From Batillaria attramentaria (lineage: Eukaryota; Mollusca; Gastropoda; Batillariidae), in NCBI GenBank assembly GCA_018292915.2, contig JACVVK020000061.1, positions 62,001-126,000 on the forward strand: 64,000 bases of DNA. Direction: 5' to 3'. The notes below the pieces were generated by a model. That model saw nothing but the letters and a program-made list of their open reading frames with translations. It did no database searches and was not told where the DNA came from. A program made the position numbers and the translations under genes. Positions 36,872-58,000 of this stretch are shown piece after piece. Numbering within the stretch: position 1 is the first letter of the stretch; the number at the start of each line of letters is the position of its first letter.

Positions 36872-37613
36872 AAAGAAGCACAAGAACCACACACACACAC
36901 ACACACACGCACGCACGCACGCACACCTTTCACCGTCATGTTTTCAGAAACAACGCGAAACCAGCGTGGAGCAATTATTTTGCCGAGCAGTCATTTAGAC
37001 GAGACTGTGACACTTCGAGGAAACTTCCTTGTTCAGCCTTTGCCCAGTAAGTGGGAAAGGGGATTAGTGCGATCAGCTGCGTCGTCTGTGTGTTTATGTT
37101 TCTGTGTGTCTGTCGAGAGCCAAAAAACATCTAAGAAACGATTGAATCAATAAACACCATTATTTTGTGAAGGTTTTCATTATAGTACTCCAAAGCAGTC
37201 TCTTTTGGTTATCCTTGAACAGGGGAAAAGGTGATGGGGCTTTGCTTTGAAATGTACGTAATACCACCGGATAGAGTGACTGTACTGGTCATCAAGACCT
37301 CTGCTCTCGTCAGCAGATATAGTTCAGCTTGGAGAGCGTTAGACTGAAGATTTGCATGTCCCCGATTTGATCTATACGCGGTGGAAAAGGACGTTAAACT
37401 CCCAAACACCCACCCACACACACTCCGATTCGATGAAGGCTTTCGACGCATTTTTTTTCCTCACGATCTCAGCAGTTATAGTTCAGCCTATGTCATTTCC
37501 CATGCTCGAGATCACCTTTTATTTTTTGGATAATATTCAGAACTTGCTTCTTTTGATGGGCAGGCAGGACAGGGGCGTAGCCCTTTTTGCTAGTTGCTTT
37601 TGTACTTTATAAA

Positions 37614-37651
<38 letters not shown>

Positions 37652-37714
37652 TCATTGTAACCTACCTTCACAGCAGTGCAGGACAAGAGATAGTACAACG
37701 ACAGTCAGATGCAT
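25230..37714 (-). CDS. Gene 2: six-Ig-domain type-I TM receptor, tail type A (complete)
   Basis: Largest intact member; predicted 951 residues at the plasma membrane. Exons, 5' to 3': 37666-37714 signal; 35963-36292 V-like; 35045-35187 plus 34141-34318 Ig2; 33708-33968 Ig3; 32811-33131 Ig4; 31907-32215 Ig5; 30728-31084 Ig6; 28979-29098 TM; 28212-28262 juxtamembrane; 26584-27102 tail 1; 25856-25950 tail 2; 25230-25352 tail 3 with stop. Every junction is GT/AG and the sum, 2856 nt, is a multiple of three. Ig4 and Ig5 are classic C2/I-set domains. Tail tyrosines (YQAI, YTTV, YAAV, YAQV, YENV, YNTL, YSHI) are candidate SH2 docking sites. Possible roles are immune recognition or adhesion; this is inference. 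Exon ends are hand-placed. Confidence 0.78.
25404..25425 (+). ncRNA. Hammerhead-ribozyme-like core
   Basis: CTGAAGA, a 3 bp stem GGC/GCC with loop GTAA, then GAAA and CGTC. Fits the hammerhead core pattern CUGANGA-stem-GAAA as seen in Penelope-like elements. Stems I and III are not resolved; activity unknown. Confidence 0.35.
25856..25950 (-). CDS. Gene 2 tail exon 2 (YENV)
   Basis: 95 nt, acceptor TTCTGTCACAG. ARRSSARGVRYNYENVGAFS then SSPIINE. YENV fits both YxN (Grb2) and YxxV. Donor GTCAGT is not ideal but restores phase 0. Confidence 0.62.
26584..27102 (-). CDS. Gene 2 tail exon 1 (type A)
   Basis: 519 nt, acceptor TTCTTGCAG. Encodes EFEEHINVIYGMGEAS, YQAISD, YTTVAEN, YAAVDK, YAQVNK, then a Lys/Arg-rich end. 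The donor GGTG/GTAGGT lies 53 nt before an in-frame stop at 26531, so a tail ending here is an alternative isoform. Confidence 0.75.
27486..27650 (+). mobile_element. tRNA-derived SINE (family 1)
   Basis: GGAGCCGGGGTGGCCGAATG to AAACACCCCCC, in gene 2 intron. Near-consensus, likely young; absent from gene 1 at the matching spot. Confidence 0.78.
27907..28095 (+). mobile_element. tRNA-derived SINE (family 1)
   Basis: Equivalent of the copy at 1358-1540; tail now C-rich and CA-rich. Confidence 0.75.
28212..28262 (-). CDS. Gene 2 juxtamembrane exon
   Basis: 51 nt, acceptor ATTTCCAG, donor GTAGGC; TSNQNFQGISNTSNEE. Confidence 0.6.
28979..29098 (-). CDS. Gene 2 TM exon
   Basis: 120 nt; acceptor CTTTTTCAG, donor GTGAGC. 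PEASEAVPLAAIAGGVGG then ALLIVIVIVTLVAI and SRRKK. Confidence 0.82.
30728..31084 (-). CDS. Gene 2 exon 8: Ig6, membrane-proximal
   Basis: 357 nt, acceptor TGTCTCAAG. ALRLDGALQGKGSQ, VDCQPSDDKLYIFICTMN, NGLYRMKLGNSFGSVDVFI. Occupies the place of the APTxTEEL exon of type C genes. A (GA)n(GT)n tract lies 30-100 nt upstream. Confidence 0.72.
31118..31191. repeat. (CT)n(CA)n upstream of gene 2 Ig6 exon
   Basis: Compound tract about 34 nt from the exon start. Confidence 0.93.
31907..32215 (-). CDS. Gene 2 exon 7: Ig5 (I-set)
   Basis: 309 nt. ISLTLNGDPDELSVNESD, VTVTCAASGWRKPS, DAAIYRCKASNDNGTDKKSV. Both cysteines and the tyrosine two before the second are present. Confidence 0.82.
32811..33131 (-). 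CDS. Gene 2 exon 6: Ig4 (C2-set)
   Basis: 321 nt, 107 residues. PPNLPPVISGYTADRTVPEG, LRLTCTVTGGNPP, VTFYCGDRAD, SVTCVCTADW, EVTLTVL. Resembles the CD80/nephrin-like C2 domains common in animal IgSF proteins. Confidence 0.82.
33590..33681. repeat. (CT)n(CA)n after gene 2 Ig3 donor
   Basis: Compound tract 27 nt past the donor; another (CT)n at 33407-33443. Confidence 0.93.
33708..33968 (-). CDS. Gene 2 exon 5: Ig3
   Basis: 261 nt. EHPGPPRLADC, DLRCTCVPSETRPGN, VWWPGHSN, ESVYTCKLTWGPH. Cys-Trp-Cys pattern of a C2-type domain. Donor GTGAGC is followed within about 30 nt by (GT)n(GA)n. Confidence 0.78.
34141..34318 (-). CDS. Gene 2 exon 4: second half of Ig2
   Basis: 178 nt beginning TRRVTEPMATTRF, ending VGNVQIG at donor GTAAGT. 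The acceptor follows about 100 nt of (GT)n closed by GCGCTCGCGCAG. Confidence 0.73.
34331..34431. repeat. (CA)n abutting gene 2 Ig2b acceptor
   Basis: About 100 nt, one CAGA interruption near 34351. Confidence 0.93.
35045..35187 (-). CDS. Gene 2 exon 3: first half of Ig2
   Basis: 143 nt; PDPSSCSVWINSTTWTVNGY and STGAYSCTWFQKHNGL; donor GTAAAA in phase 0. N-glycosylation sequon NST. Confidence 0.7.
35963..36292 (-). CDS. Gene 2 exon 2: V-like Ig domain
   Basis: 330 nt, phase 1-1. Contains FTLMCNNIGPHDTVCWDTSS, LTFTGNIREQDNKPFSCYQG and terminal TCYLRFFC. Two or more cysteines beyond the canonical pair. Confidence 0.75.
36458..36870 (+). mobile_element. tRNA-derived SINE (family 2, ATT tail)
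   Basis: Head GTGGTCTAGTGGTTAAGAGA and B box GGTTCGAGTCCC, body with GGGTACTCCGGCTTCCTCC, 3' tail (ATT)n. In intron 1 of gene 2. Confidence 0.75.
37666..37714 (-). CDS. Gene 2 exon 1: signal peptide
   Basis: ATG at 37714; MHLTVVVLSLVLHCCE; donor GTAGGT; 49 nt. Confidence 0.8.
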
Positions 37715-38207
37715 TTTTTTGTCAAGAGCTTAAATGTCAATGTTCATCCAATTTGATCAAGGAGTGCAGCGTTGTCAGCGATTTATGACCGCTCTTGGAC
37801 ACATCTCACCAACACTCAAGTCGCAGCATCAGCCATTAGTAGTCCTCAGTAGGCTGACGAAGGCCATGTGATATTATGGTCGAAATATTCCTTGTGTACA
37901 TAATCAAATCCCGAGTCCTTACTCTCTCTTCATAAAAAGAAGTTGAAGGTTTGCACAGGCGAATCGTTTAGAGGCCCACAACACATTCCATTGCCAGTGA
38001 AATGAGTGTACACATACTGAGCCTCTCGATTTAGTATCAACAGCCGTACTCAAGTGCCGCTGAACACAATGTGAACTTCAAACTTCCTAGTCGCTTTTGT
38101 GCTACAAGTCCCACTGAGGACATATGTCATGTTGTGTATCCGGACAGTCACAAGTAGACCAGTACAAATTGTGAAGAAACCAGGAAGATGCATGCGTCAC
38201 AATCTAC

Positions 38208-38255
<48 letters not shown>

Positions 38256-38700
38256 CTGAGCGACAGTGGATGACAACAACAATGATACATTATATTTCAA
38301 TGAGATAGGTTGGGTGGGTGGTTGTTCGGGGATTTAACGTCCTTTTCTACCACGTATGGGTGATATCAAAGACGGGACACCGACGAAAGGCCAGCACAAA
38401 TATTTTGCCCCAACCGGGATTCGAACGATCCGAGCATTAAAGGTCCAGCACTCTACCATTCGGATATCCCGGCTGACCTTCGGTGAGAGAGATTAATACT
38501 ACCAGTCGTCATTCTTTATAAGCCCGCTTGTTATCTGTCTGAATTCCCGTGTAGCTGAAACGTACCAACGCACCCAGCATAACAAATTTCAGCAAAAGCA
38601 GAAATCACAAACACTGGACTCATTTTTAATGATCAAGTGGACCTAAGCCCAAAAACACGAGCAAAAGGCGCTTTTAATAAAGCGCGCGCACACGCACGCA

Positions 38701-38732
<32 letters not shown>

Positions 38733-38870
38733 CACACTACCCGATAATCAAATAATCTTCTACATCGGCACAGTGTGTGTGCACTTCCGATTCCAGAAAT
38801 GTATCCATCCTGCTTTGATGTTTGTGCACTTAGGGTTTTATTGAATTTTATCGATGGCACCGGTGACACT
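37715..38870 (-). promoter_or_regulatory. Conserved 5' flank of gene 2
   Basis: Copy of the gene 1 flank, with a SINE at 38308-38476 and a (CA)n tract at 38210-38252. Confidence 0.4.
38308..38476 (-). mobile_element. tRNA-derived SINE (family 1)
   Basis: In gene 2 5' flank; GGTTGGGTGGGTGG to GGATATCCCGGCT. A flanking T/GAGA repeat suggests a short target duplication. Confidence 0.75.
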
Positions 38871-39179
38871 TTGAGATATGAAATATATACAATACAATAG
38901 AGATAGAAAATGATTTTTGATAAGTCGATATAGACTGACAAAATAGACTGAAAGTGCGGTATACCAAGTTTATTCTTCCAACAAAAGTTTCATGCGACAT
39001 GACATGAGAAGCCAGCAAGATAAGTCGTATTCTACAAAAAGTGTATTCACAATTTGACACACTTGCAGCATAAGGTCAACTGCGCTATAACATAACTGAC
39101 ATGCAATATAGGACATATTATATTTTTGAAGGGATCAGTGATAATAAGGAGACTTCGTGTTTATTTCTTGCATATTTAC

Positions 39180-39441
39180 CAGGGCCGGATCCAAGGGAGA
39201 AGGGGGTGGGGGGTGCTTTGGTATTACAGCACCCACCCACCCTCCCAGCAGTAGCATCAAACTGTAAATAACTGTCTAAATTGAGTTGTAACGCTTGTGT
39301 TTTAGTGCCGTATATAACAACAGTTAGAAACTCAAAAACGTCGGCTCTTGTGTTTGGCCTTTTACAAGACCCGGGCAATTGGCAAAAAAAAAAAAAAAAA
39401 AGCCCCCCCCCCCCCCCTGAAAACTGATTGATCCGGCCCTG
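39180..39441. mobile_element. hAT-like MITE, copy 2
   Basis: Same element at the equivalent site of the second duplicate, so it predates the duplication. Confidence 0.6.
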
Positions 39442-39599
39442 TTTAAGATATTGACCCACTACCACATAAGTGACAGTGCGGGGTGCATCACGGGATTTTT
39501 CCTGAAAAGTTCACGGAGGAATAGTTATTGCCGTGTGATATCAGTTCTAAACATCAAATCCCGTAACAGAGATTAAACTATAGGTCTACGTCTTAAGAA

Positions 39600-40985
39600 G
39601 CTGGACCGCGGCCTTAAAACACTTCCTGTTCTTCCACTGAATATTTTGCTCTCTGATATTCTCTAAAATTATTCTCCAAACTTATTCTCAAAAACATTCT
39701 CACTGGTATTCAGTTTACTGCACACATATGCATTGCTTGGATAATGTACAAAAAAAGAATGCACAAAATGAATCAATGGATGTTTTCCCATGTACAATCT
39801 AATCTGAAAATAATCTCTACAAAGACAGTATGAATATTGACAACTGCATAACAAGGAACGGCCTCACAGCACCTTCTGTTCTTCCATTAGATATTTTGCT
39901 CTCTGATATTCTCTAAAAAATATTCCCTAACACACTCTCACTAGCATACAGTTTACTGCACACATATGCAACGCTTGGATAATGTACAAAATTAACGTAC
40001 AAAATTAATCAGTGGATGTTTTCCCATGTACAAACTGTAATCTGAAAATAATCTCTACGAAGATAGCATGAATATTGACAATTGCATAAGGAGGAAAGGC
40101 CTTATAGCACTTTCTGTTCTTCCACAAAATTTTGCTCTCTATTATTCTCTAAAAATATTCTCTAAAACATTCTCACTAGCAAACAGTTTACTGCACACAT
40201 ATGCAACGCTTGACTAATGTACAAAACTGAATCGCTGGATGTTTTTCCATGCACAAACTGTAATCTGAAAATAATCTCTACAAAGATAACATGAATATTG
40301 ACAATTGCATTAACAAGGAAAGGCCTCTTAGAGCACTTTCGGTTCTTCCATTAAGTATTTTGCTCTCATATTCTCTAAAAAATATTCTCTAAAACATTCT
40401 CACTAACGTACAGTTTACTGCACACATATGAAACGCTTTGATAATGTACAAATTTAATGTACAAAATGAATCATTGGATGTTTTCCCATGTACAAACTGT
40501 AATCTAAAAATAAATTCCACAATTGCATAACAGGGAGAGGCTTGACAGCACTTTCTGTTCTTACATGAAATTGTTTGCTCTCTGATACTCTCTAAAATTA
40601 TTGTCTAAAGCATTCTCACTACCATAGTTTACTGCACACATATGCAACACTTGGATGATATAGAAATGTCCAAAATGAATCATTGGATGTTTTCCCATGT
40701 ACAAACTGTAATCTGAAAATAATCTCTACAAAGATAACATGAATATTGACAATTGCATAAGGAGGAAAGGCCTTATTGCACTTTCTGTTCTTCCACGAAA
40801 TTGTTGCTCTGTATTATTCTCTAAAAATATTCTCTGTTTTCCCATGTAATGTGAAATTAATCTCTACAAAGACATGCGTATAGTGAACGCACATAACATG
40901 AATATTGACAATTGCATAACAAGGAAAGGCCTTAAAGCACTTTCTGTTCTTCCACGAAATATTTTGCTCTCTGATATTCTCTAGA
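39600..40985. repeat. ~240 bp minisatellite, copy 2
   Basis: Same array as at 9.1-10.36 kb with internal rearrangement: one unit shortened near 40820 and an extra unit near 40320. Confidence 0.85.
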
Positions 40986-40989
40986 AGTA

Positions 40990-41162
40990 TAGAGCCGGGA
41001 GAGCCGAATGGTAGAGCGTTGGACTCTCAATGCTCGGGCCGTGTGTTCGAATCCCGGCTTGGGGGCAAATATTTGTGCTGGCCTTTTTCTCGTTGCCCGG
41101 TCTTTGATATCACCCTTACTTGGTGGAAAAGGACGTTAAGCTCCCAAACACCCCCTCCCTCT
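40990..41162 (+). mobile_element. tRNA-derived SINE (family 1)
   Basis: Duplicate of 10367-10540, nearly identical. Confidence 0.78.
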
Positions 41163-41346
41163 CTAATAGTATTCTCCAAAACGTTCTCACCAACATGCAC
41201 TTAACTACTCCTTTTAACGCTTGGATAAATGTATATATACAATTTATCGATGGATGTTTTCCAGTGTACAGACTGTAATCGGAAAACAATCTTTACAAAG
41301 AAGCATGAATATTGACACTTTCATAACAAGGATAGCTTTGTTGTTA

Positions 41347-41696
41347 TAATAATAATAATAATAATAACTGAACCCAACACGCACGCTCACGTGAATCACA
41401 CGCATTCTCTCACACACTGGACATAAACACATTACAATCACGTGGTGCGAAGGGTCAGCTCAGCTATTTAAATTTCGGAATTTAAAATTGCATTTATTTT
41501 TCAAATTTGGTGGGCTGAACATTTCCAAAGCAGAGGGGGAGGAAGCCGGAGTACCCGGAGAGAACCCCCGACGATCGGCCCGAATGAACGGTGCCACATA
41601 CGAGAAGGAAAAATTCTTTGCCCCGAGTGGGACTCGAACCCCCCCACCTCTCGCATTGGTGACAAGTCTCTTAACCACTAGACCACTGACCGCCCC
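41347..41696 (-). mobile_element. tRNA-derived SINE (family 2), insertion specific to copy 2
   Basis: Inverse copy with (TAATAA)n tail at left; flanks read TTATAA and TATAAG. Copy 1 has an uninterrupted TTGTTATAAGCGCTG near 10720. Confidence 0.8.
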
Positions 41697-41977
41697 AATA
41701 TAAGCGCTGTGTGGCAACAGCATAATGTTCTTACCGTTATCGCAGTTGTGAATCATCTTCAGTAACTCTCTTGCACCAGATGTCAAGCCCTCCGAAGGCG
41801 AAATGAATCGGTGTTAAAAAAACAACAAAAACAAAAAAACAAAAAAACAACAACAAAAAACGGTAACACGTACAATTCTGTCATCCTGTGTTACAACCCT
41901 GGGAGTGCTCAACCCAAGAATGTCACGAACAAGAACAGCACCGTATCGGGAAAAGCAAACATTTACGGCGTGTTTTT

Positions 41978-51479
<9,502 letters not shown>

Positions 51480-52235
51480 TTTTTTGTCAAGTGGAAAGTC
51501 ATTGTTCACCAAAGATGATCAAAGAGTACAGAGTTGTCAGCGATTTTTGGAAGGCCTCTGTGCACATCTCACCAACACTCAACTCGCAAAATCAGCCATC
51601 AGAGTTCTCAGCATGCAGGCTGTCGAAGGCCATGGTATGTTATGGTTGAAGTATATTGCTTGTGTGTATAATCAAATCCCGGGCCCTTACCCTCTCTTCA
51701 TGAAAGAGGGTCAAGGTCTGCGTAGGCGAAATCGTTTAGAAGCTCGCAACACAATAACACATTCCATTGCCAATGAAATGAGTGTACGTCTGCTGAGCTT
51801 CTCGATTTCGCATCAGCAGCCGTACTCAAGTGTCGCTGGACGCAATTTGAACTTCAGACTTCCTGTCGTGCACCATTGAGAATGAATCTTATATTGTGCG
51901 TCCGGATGTTATCTTCCGTTTTCACTACGACACAATCGCGAGTGGGCGAATACTAATTATGAAGATACAAGCGCCAATTCTGCTATATACAAAAAAAAAG
52001 ACTGACAGGCAGAGATACAGACAGCGAGTGACAACGACAACAACTTTATTTTTCAACGAGAGAGATGAGTACATGCAATCAGTCCTCGTCCTCTTTCAGT
52101 GGGCTTGTTATCTGGCAAAATTTCCAGACAACAAACCTCAGCAAAAGCAGAGATCACGAAAATTGGACTTGGAAAAATTATCAAGTGGGCCTATTCCGAA
52201 TAATATGAGCAAAAAGCGCTCCGTTGACACTTTTA

Positions 52236-52285
<50 letters not shown>

Positions 52286-52430
52286 CCTTTCCCGGTTGAG
52301 AATCAAATAATCTTTTACGTATATAGGTACAGAATGTGTGCACTGGGGGTTCCAGAAATGTACACATCCTACCTTGATGTTTGTGTGCACTTGTGGTTTT
52401 CTTGAATTTTATCGATGAAAAGTGTTAACA
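51480..52430 (-). promoter_or_regulatory. Conserved 5' flank of gene 3
   Basis: Most diverged of the three copies, no SINE. Shared blocks include the stretch just upstream of the ATG and a block near 52140-52205. Confidence 0.38.
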
Positions 52431-53106
52431 TTTTTGTTATCAGATATGAAGAGACTGTCTCGACCCTGTCACGCGCTCGTTCACTCGGGAACACGTACGC
52501 TCGAACACACGAAAACAGGAATACACGAAAATGTCTACTCTTTATGTACAAAAGGACGGACAGACAAGTACACACATGTTCAGTGGCTCGTTATGACAGT
52601 CAGAGTTTACATGTAATAACATTTATTTGAATCTACCTGTGACCCGTGGTGTTGGGTACTGCTGTGTAAAAAAGAAAAATTCTATGTAAATTAATACTAT
52701 AAACACACCTAAAATTTGAAACGATTTCAGGAAATGATTTTGTGAAGTCTGAACGAAGATTTGAACTTTTAAAAGAATCGTTCTAAATCTGATCAGTATC
52801 AATTGACAGCTGGGAACAAAAAACATTTACAGTAGTCATTGTTTGAGAAAATGGTCTAATAATAAAGCAAAGAGCATGTCCTCTTTTATTCTGAGCGATA
52901 TGACAGAATACTGTTGTGCTGCTAGCATTTGAGTTCGGCATGCATGCTACAGTGAGAAATTCGTGACAAACAACATCAACATTTAAAGTGTCGGAATTTA
53001 GAATTGGAGTAGCGCCCCCTTATCATCCCAATAACCACCCATTACTGATCAGCAGCTTTCTGCGATTTATTCAATATACGTTCAGAGAACGTGCATTGAC
53101 AAGCAA

Positions 53107-53277
53107 GGGTGGATGGGTGTTAGGGACTTTAAACTCCTTTTCCGCCACGTATGCGTGATATCAACGACGGGGCAACGAGAAGAAAACCAGCACAAATATT
53201 TGGCCCCAGCCGGGATTCGAACTCACGACCCGAGCGTTGAAAGTGCAACGCTCTACCATTCGGCTATCTCGGTTCAC
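53107..53277 (-). mobile_element. tRNA-derived SINE (family 1)
   Basis: Downstream of gene 4: GGGTGGATGGGTGTTAGG to CATTCGGCTATCTCGG. Confidence 0.75.
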
Positions 53278-53502
53278 ACTAACAAGCAAACTAAAAGCGT
53301 TCAAACGTGAATTTGAATAGTCCGAAACGTGCTACACACTCCTGTAGCATACTTCTTTACATGTAAAACATTAAGTCTTTATACACTCTGTCTCTTCTTC
53401 TTTACTTTCCTTTGTGCCACTGTTGACAGTAGGCCGGTCATAAATCAACTTGGCGACGGTAGCAACGGCAAACCCAGGCAATATATACTTTGTGACAGAT
53501 TT

Positions 53503-53570
53503 CTACCGTTTACTTGGTCGCTGTCTAACATGCATCAGCGTGTCGTATTCGTCATCAGGATCTCGGCAAG
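53503..53570 (-). CDS. Gene 4 candidate alternative last exon
   Basis: Acceptor GTGACACAG; CRDPDDEYDTLMHVRQRPSK then R and stop. Joining from the in-frame donor CATCG/GTACTG in exon 54039-54781 keeps phase and adds an EYDTL site like gene 2's EYNTL. Conserved at 17950-17999. Confidence 0.45.
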
Positions 53571-54038
53571 CTGTGTCACATCGATCCGAAGAACACAAAA
53601 CAAACCAACACCTTCTGTTATCTCAATTCAACAAAGTGGTTATATAAAAAAAAATGTCTCTTCTCGTGGTAGGAAAGATAGTTGTATCATCAATCGTCGT
53701 AAAGTTTGGCTGGCGATCTATTATATTGGACAACACGAAGAAGACGCGACGGAGACTGTAAATGAAAAGTACGTTCAAGGAATGTGAAACTCCCCTCTGC
53801 ACGCTCAGCTAAGGAGGATGGGACACTGTTTTTGTACACGGGTACTTTTCCAGTTTTCCCTAATGTCGCAGAAGGTAACAAATGAGAGCCAGGAACCCAG
53901 CTGAAACCAGTACACACGGTCGAGACCAGCAAGCAAACCAACGTAGATGTCTTCTTCAGGGACACACAAGCAAGAACATGCGGCAGCACTAACAGTTTGC
54001 TTAAGAACGCTGCGAAAGTGTCTACTATCAACGTTATT

Positions 54039-54781
54039 TCAGGGTGTTGCCATGGTATCAGACACAGTACCGATGTGGCTGTACAGCTGACCTGCATCAG
54101 GATTCGTGGGAGTATCGGAGTTACGTAAATGGAATGTGAGAACATTGTATTCGTCATCGCCACCATATGTCTTCACCGGATCTGACGTATCTTTTGGGTT
54201 GGGTTTTACAGCAGCTGTAGGCTTGGACTTGAGGGTAGGTTTGGGCTTCAAGTCTGGCTTGGGCTTCTGAACTTCGCCATAGTTACCATCCCCTTCATCA
54301 GCATTTTGTTGCACTGGGCTGGACTTTCGTGTGCCAGGTTTGTTGACTTGGGCATACACGTCTCCTCCAGTCTTGGGTCGTGATTTGTTCACCTGGGCGT
54401 AGACATCTGGCTGAAAAGTTGGTTCTGTGTTTCTTTTCCTCGACTTCTCAACGACGGCGTACTCGTCTCCTTGCGTGGCTGGGCCAGAAACTGCAACAGC
54501 AGGTTTAGATATTGGGGTATCCACATCACTATACAGATCATGATCCAGTGATGGCTGGTGTGTCTGAGTGAAGCTTCCATTCCCTTGTGGCGAACCTGTG
54601 CTGACTGCGGCGTATCCGTCATCGTAGGAATCCAGATTGTGATCTTCGTATGTATGGTCGACTGTGTCCAGAGCCGGTTGTTTCTGTGTGGTGTAATGAC
54701 GAGAGGTGGGTTGGTGTATGTCGTTGGTCTCGTACGGGTCTGGTCCGGGCTCATAAAGCGTATTGACATGCTCCTCGAGTT
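54039..54781 (-). CDS. Gene 4 tail exon (type B)
   Basis: 743 nt, acceptor CTTTTGTCAG. LEEHVNTLYEPGPDPYETND, YEDH, YAAV, YSDV, YAVVEK, YAQVNKSRPKTGGDVYAQV, YGEV, DDEYNVLTF, LYSHIG. The YAQV pair 11 residues apart has ITAM-like spacing but V in place of L/I. Lys/Pro repeats (KPKPDLKPKPTLKSKP) could bind SH3 domains. Confidence 0.76.
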
Positions 54782-54974
54782 CTGACAAAAGGGAAAGTGA
54801 AAACAATGAGTCATTGTATTAGCGGAGAAACTGAATGAAATTGTAATAATGATTGGAAACTCTGAAATACTTAATCTGTGGATTGTGTGTTGACTAGATA
54901 TGGTTAAGACCTGTTAAGACCACACACACACACACACAGACACAGACACAGACACACACACAGACACAGACACA

Positions 54975-55012
<38 letters not shown>

Positions 55013-58000
55013 AGAGACAAAGTGAGTACCTTGATCATGATCTCCGTTGGACTGTGTGTATTTCCCTGTAAGATAGAGACATAAAGGACGCATCTTTTAC
55101 CACCCACATTTGGATAAACAGTGTAATGGCCGTGGACTTGATAAGTACCTAGGATGTTTTACCACTTTACAATATATGATTATTGGTTTGGATGTCGATA
55201 GGCTGAAATAGTTCATAGGTTTTGTGAGAATTAGTCTGTGGCTTGTGCACGTGGTGGAAAAGGACGTTAAACTCCAACATCCACATGACTTTCACGTTTG
55301 GATTCGTACATCTGACTACTTCATGGCATGACATGTCGTGTAATACGCACTTTTGTCTTACCACCAAGACAAAGGAATAGATTGAAACAATGATAAGCCA
55401 GTAGCACTCAACGAACCTTTTCGTCTTCTGACGATAACGACAACGACGATGACGACAATGGTGATGACGACGACAGCCCCGGCCACCCCACCTGCAATTG
55501 CAGCGACTCTGCCGTTGCTTGCTGTTTCGGAGTTGTCTCCTCTTTGACCGCCAGGTGACGGCTCCTCGGTTGTGATGCCGTTTATAGTGGTTGTATGAAG
55601 AGCACTTGAAGTCTGTATGGGTGTTGATGCTGTGGGAGCTGTCGAATACAAATTGTAACCCAGTTCAGAATACTTCATTAGGGAAGGGCGTATCCATCAA
55701 AAGTGACATGCAAAAGATGACTCTGACGATTAAGGCTGCCGAAGTCGAAATTAGGCTCCGAGTCAGTCATGGCCAGCCATGTTAACTGCTAGTGAGGTCA
55801 GTGACATTAATATTCATACGCTGAAGTTTCACTGTTGATCATCGACTTGGGATCATAGTGCAATAACCACCGTCAATATTAATGCGAAAATGAGAGCGTC
55901 AAATTCATTAACGTGATTGCGTTACAATGTACAGTAACCCACACTTGTGTCGACGTACAGGGTATTACATCATTATGAAAGATCTGGACCAAACTTACAG
56001 CGGAATATGGCGCTGGAGGTGTCAAAGGAATAAACCATCAAAGAAAACAAAATCAAGTGATTCTGTCAAAAGGAGGGGGGGGGGGGTCATTGCTCTTTCC
56101 TGGTTTTTGCTAAGGTAATGTGCTGCCTTTCGAAATAAGTAACTAAATAAATAAACGTTAATGTGACGCAGCAAGTCACACATATCTCTCTCAGGAATTC
56201 AATGTAAAAGTGAAGATCGCTAAATATGACAAATGAGAAAGACCATGACTTACCAACTGTCCTAGGTGATGTTTCCGCTGGGTCAGAAAAAGAAAGACAT
56301 GATGAACCATAATGCAAGAATGTACAATTAGAAACAATAGTTATGAAGAGGACGAGTAATACAAACTAGATGAACTGCAACTTTAAAAAATAAATATACA
56401 AGAAGACACTTGATGCGCAAGCTTAATTTTTTTCTAAAAAATTATATGCACTGTTTTTGCAACCATCCGTAGATTATTTTCTTTGCTGCCATGACACAAT
56501 GAAATAAAGTTTTTTGACAGTTTAAAAGTTCTGGCATTCGACACGGAGAAATGAGGACACGATGGAAGCATAGCGTTTCAGAATGCTAAGCGTGTTTCTT
56601 TTAAATGTCGCATTTGTCGATCTTGAAAACAAATCTGGAAAACATCCACACGCAATCAGAGACCTCACGTAAGAAGCTACACCTGACACGTTGAAATGGC
56701 ATACATACCAGTATCAGTAATGTTAAAACTCAGTCGAAAGCTGGCGTTCACAACCGTTCCGCTTTTTCCAAATGTAACGGAACACGTGGCCTGTCTCCCG
56801 GAATCTGTATCTGCATCAGGTGTGAATGCACACGTTTGCGTTGTGGCATCGCTGTCACAGGTGACGCCAGTCCACTTGAAGAGGTTGTTAGATACATCAG
56901 GTTGAAAACCAGCGCAGGTCATAACCAAACGGGGTGTACTGCCGGGCATTATAGCCAGAGTTTGCGAAATTGACTGCTGTTCTCCTGCTATGAAGTCTTT
57001 CGGAGCTGGAACACATTAATTTATTTATTTATTTATTTATTTATTTGTTTGTTTATTGTAGACAGAGAAATTCTCTCATTTTTATGATCCACCTTTCATG
57101 CTTTTGCCCGTCAATTGACAAATTCTTACCGTAGTATATCTAGTCTACAGAGTAATGATAAACTTTACTATGAACGGTTCAACATCGAGTCGTGTGAATG
57201 AAATTATCTAGTTTTAATTGAACCGTAGTGTAGCGCAACACAGTAAATGCACGATGAATTAAAGGCTTTGGAAATTATATAACAAAACTTAGTAGTAATC
57301 GTATTATAAGCAAACGTACGTATCTGGACGCTTTCCAAAGGTCCAAATTCGAGTCGTATGAATGAGTTTTAATTGAACCGGGTTGTAGTGCTACACAATA
57401 AATGCGTGATAAATGCGTGGCTTTGGAAATATAAACAACAACAAATTAGTAGCGGTCGTGATATAAACAAACGTACGTATCTGGACGCTCCCGACGAGTG
57501 TATTTTTTGGCCCTGGAGTAAATGTTATGAAGAAGTTGTGGGTGCCGTTATTCATGGAAGTGGAGAACGCACATGTTGCTCGGTAAAAGATGTTGGTTTC
57601 GTTCTTTGGACTTGTTATTAAAACTGTTTCCAGCGGTATGTTTGAAGAACCAGTCTAAGACAAAAAATAGGCAGGCCTAGTGGTACACAGCTCGTATGAA
57701 TCCGTGCTTTTGGTGTTTTACCCACAATAATAAGTCTCTAATGCGACCCCCCCCCCCCCACACACACACACACACACTGCATGAGTAGTTTCTTCGTTTC
57801 TCCACTTAATGATAACACATGGTCGTAGTCTGGACTTGATGATTGTTAGGGAAAATGTTACCTTGGATCTTTTTCAATCAGGAAAATACCCCTCCCGGCC
57901 TCCGGAAGACCCTGAGTCGAATCCCAGCCGAGTCAAGAGGGATTTTACCTACATAATTATGTCGGCTTCTACCCAAAGTGGACGTGTTACGGGCCCAGCA

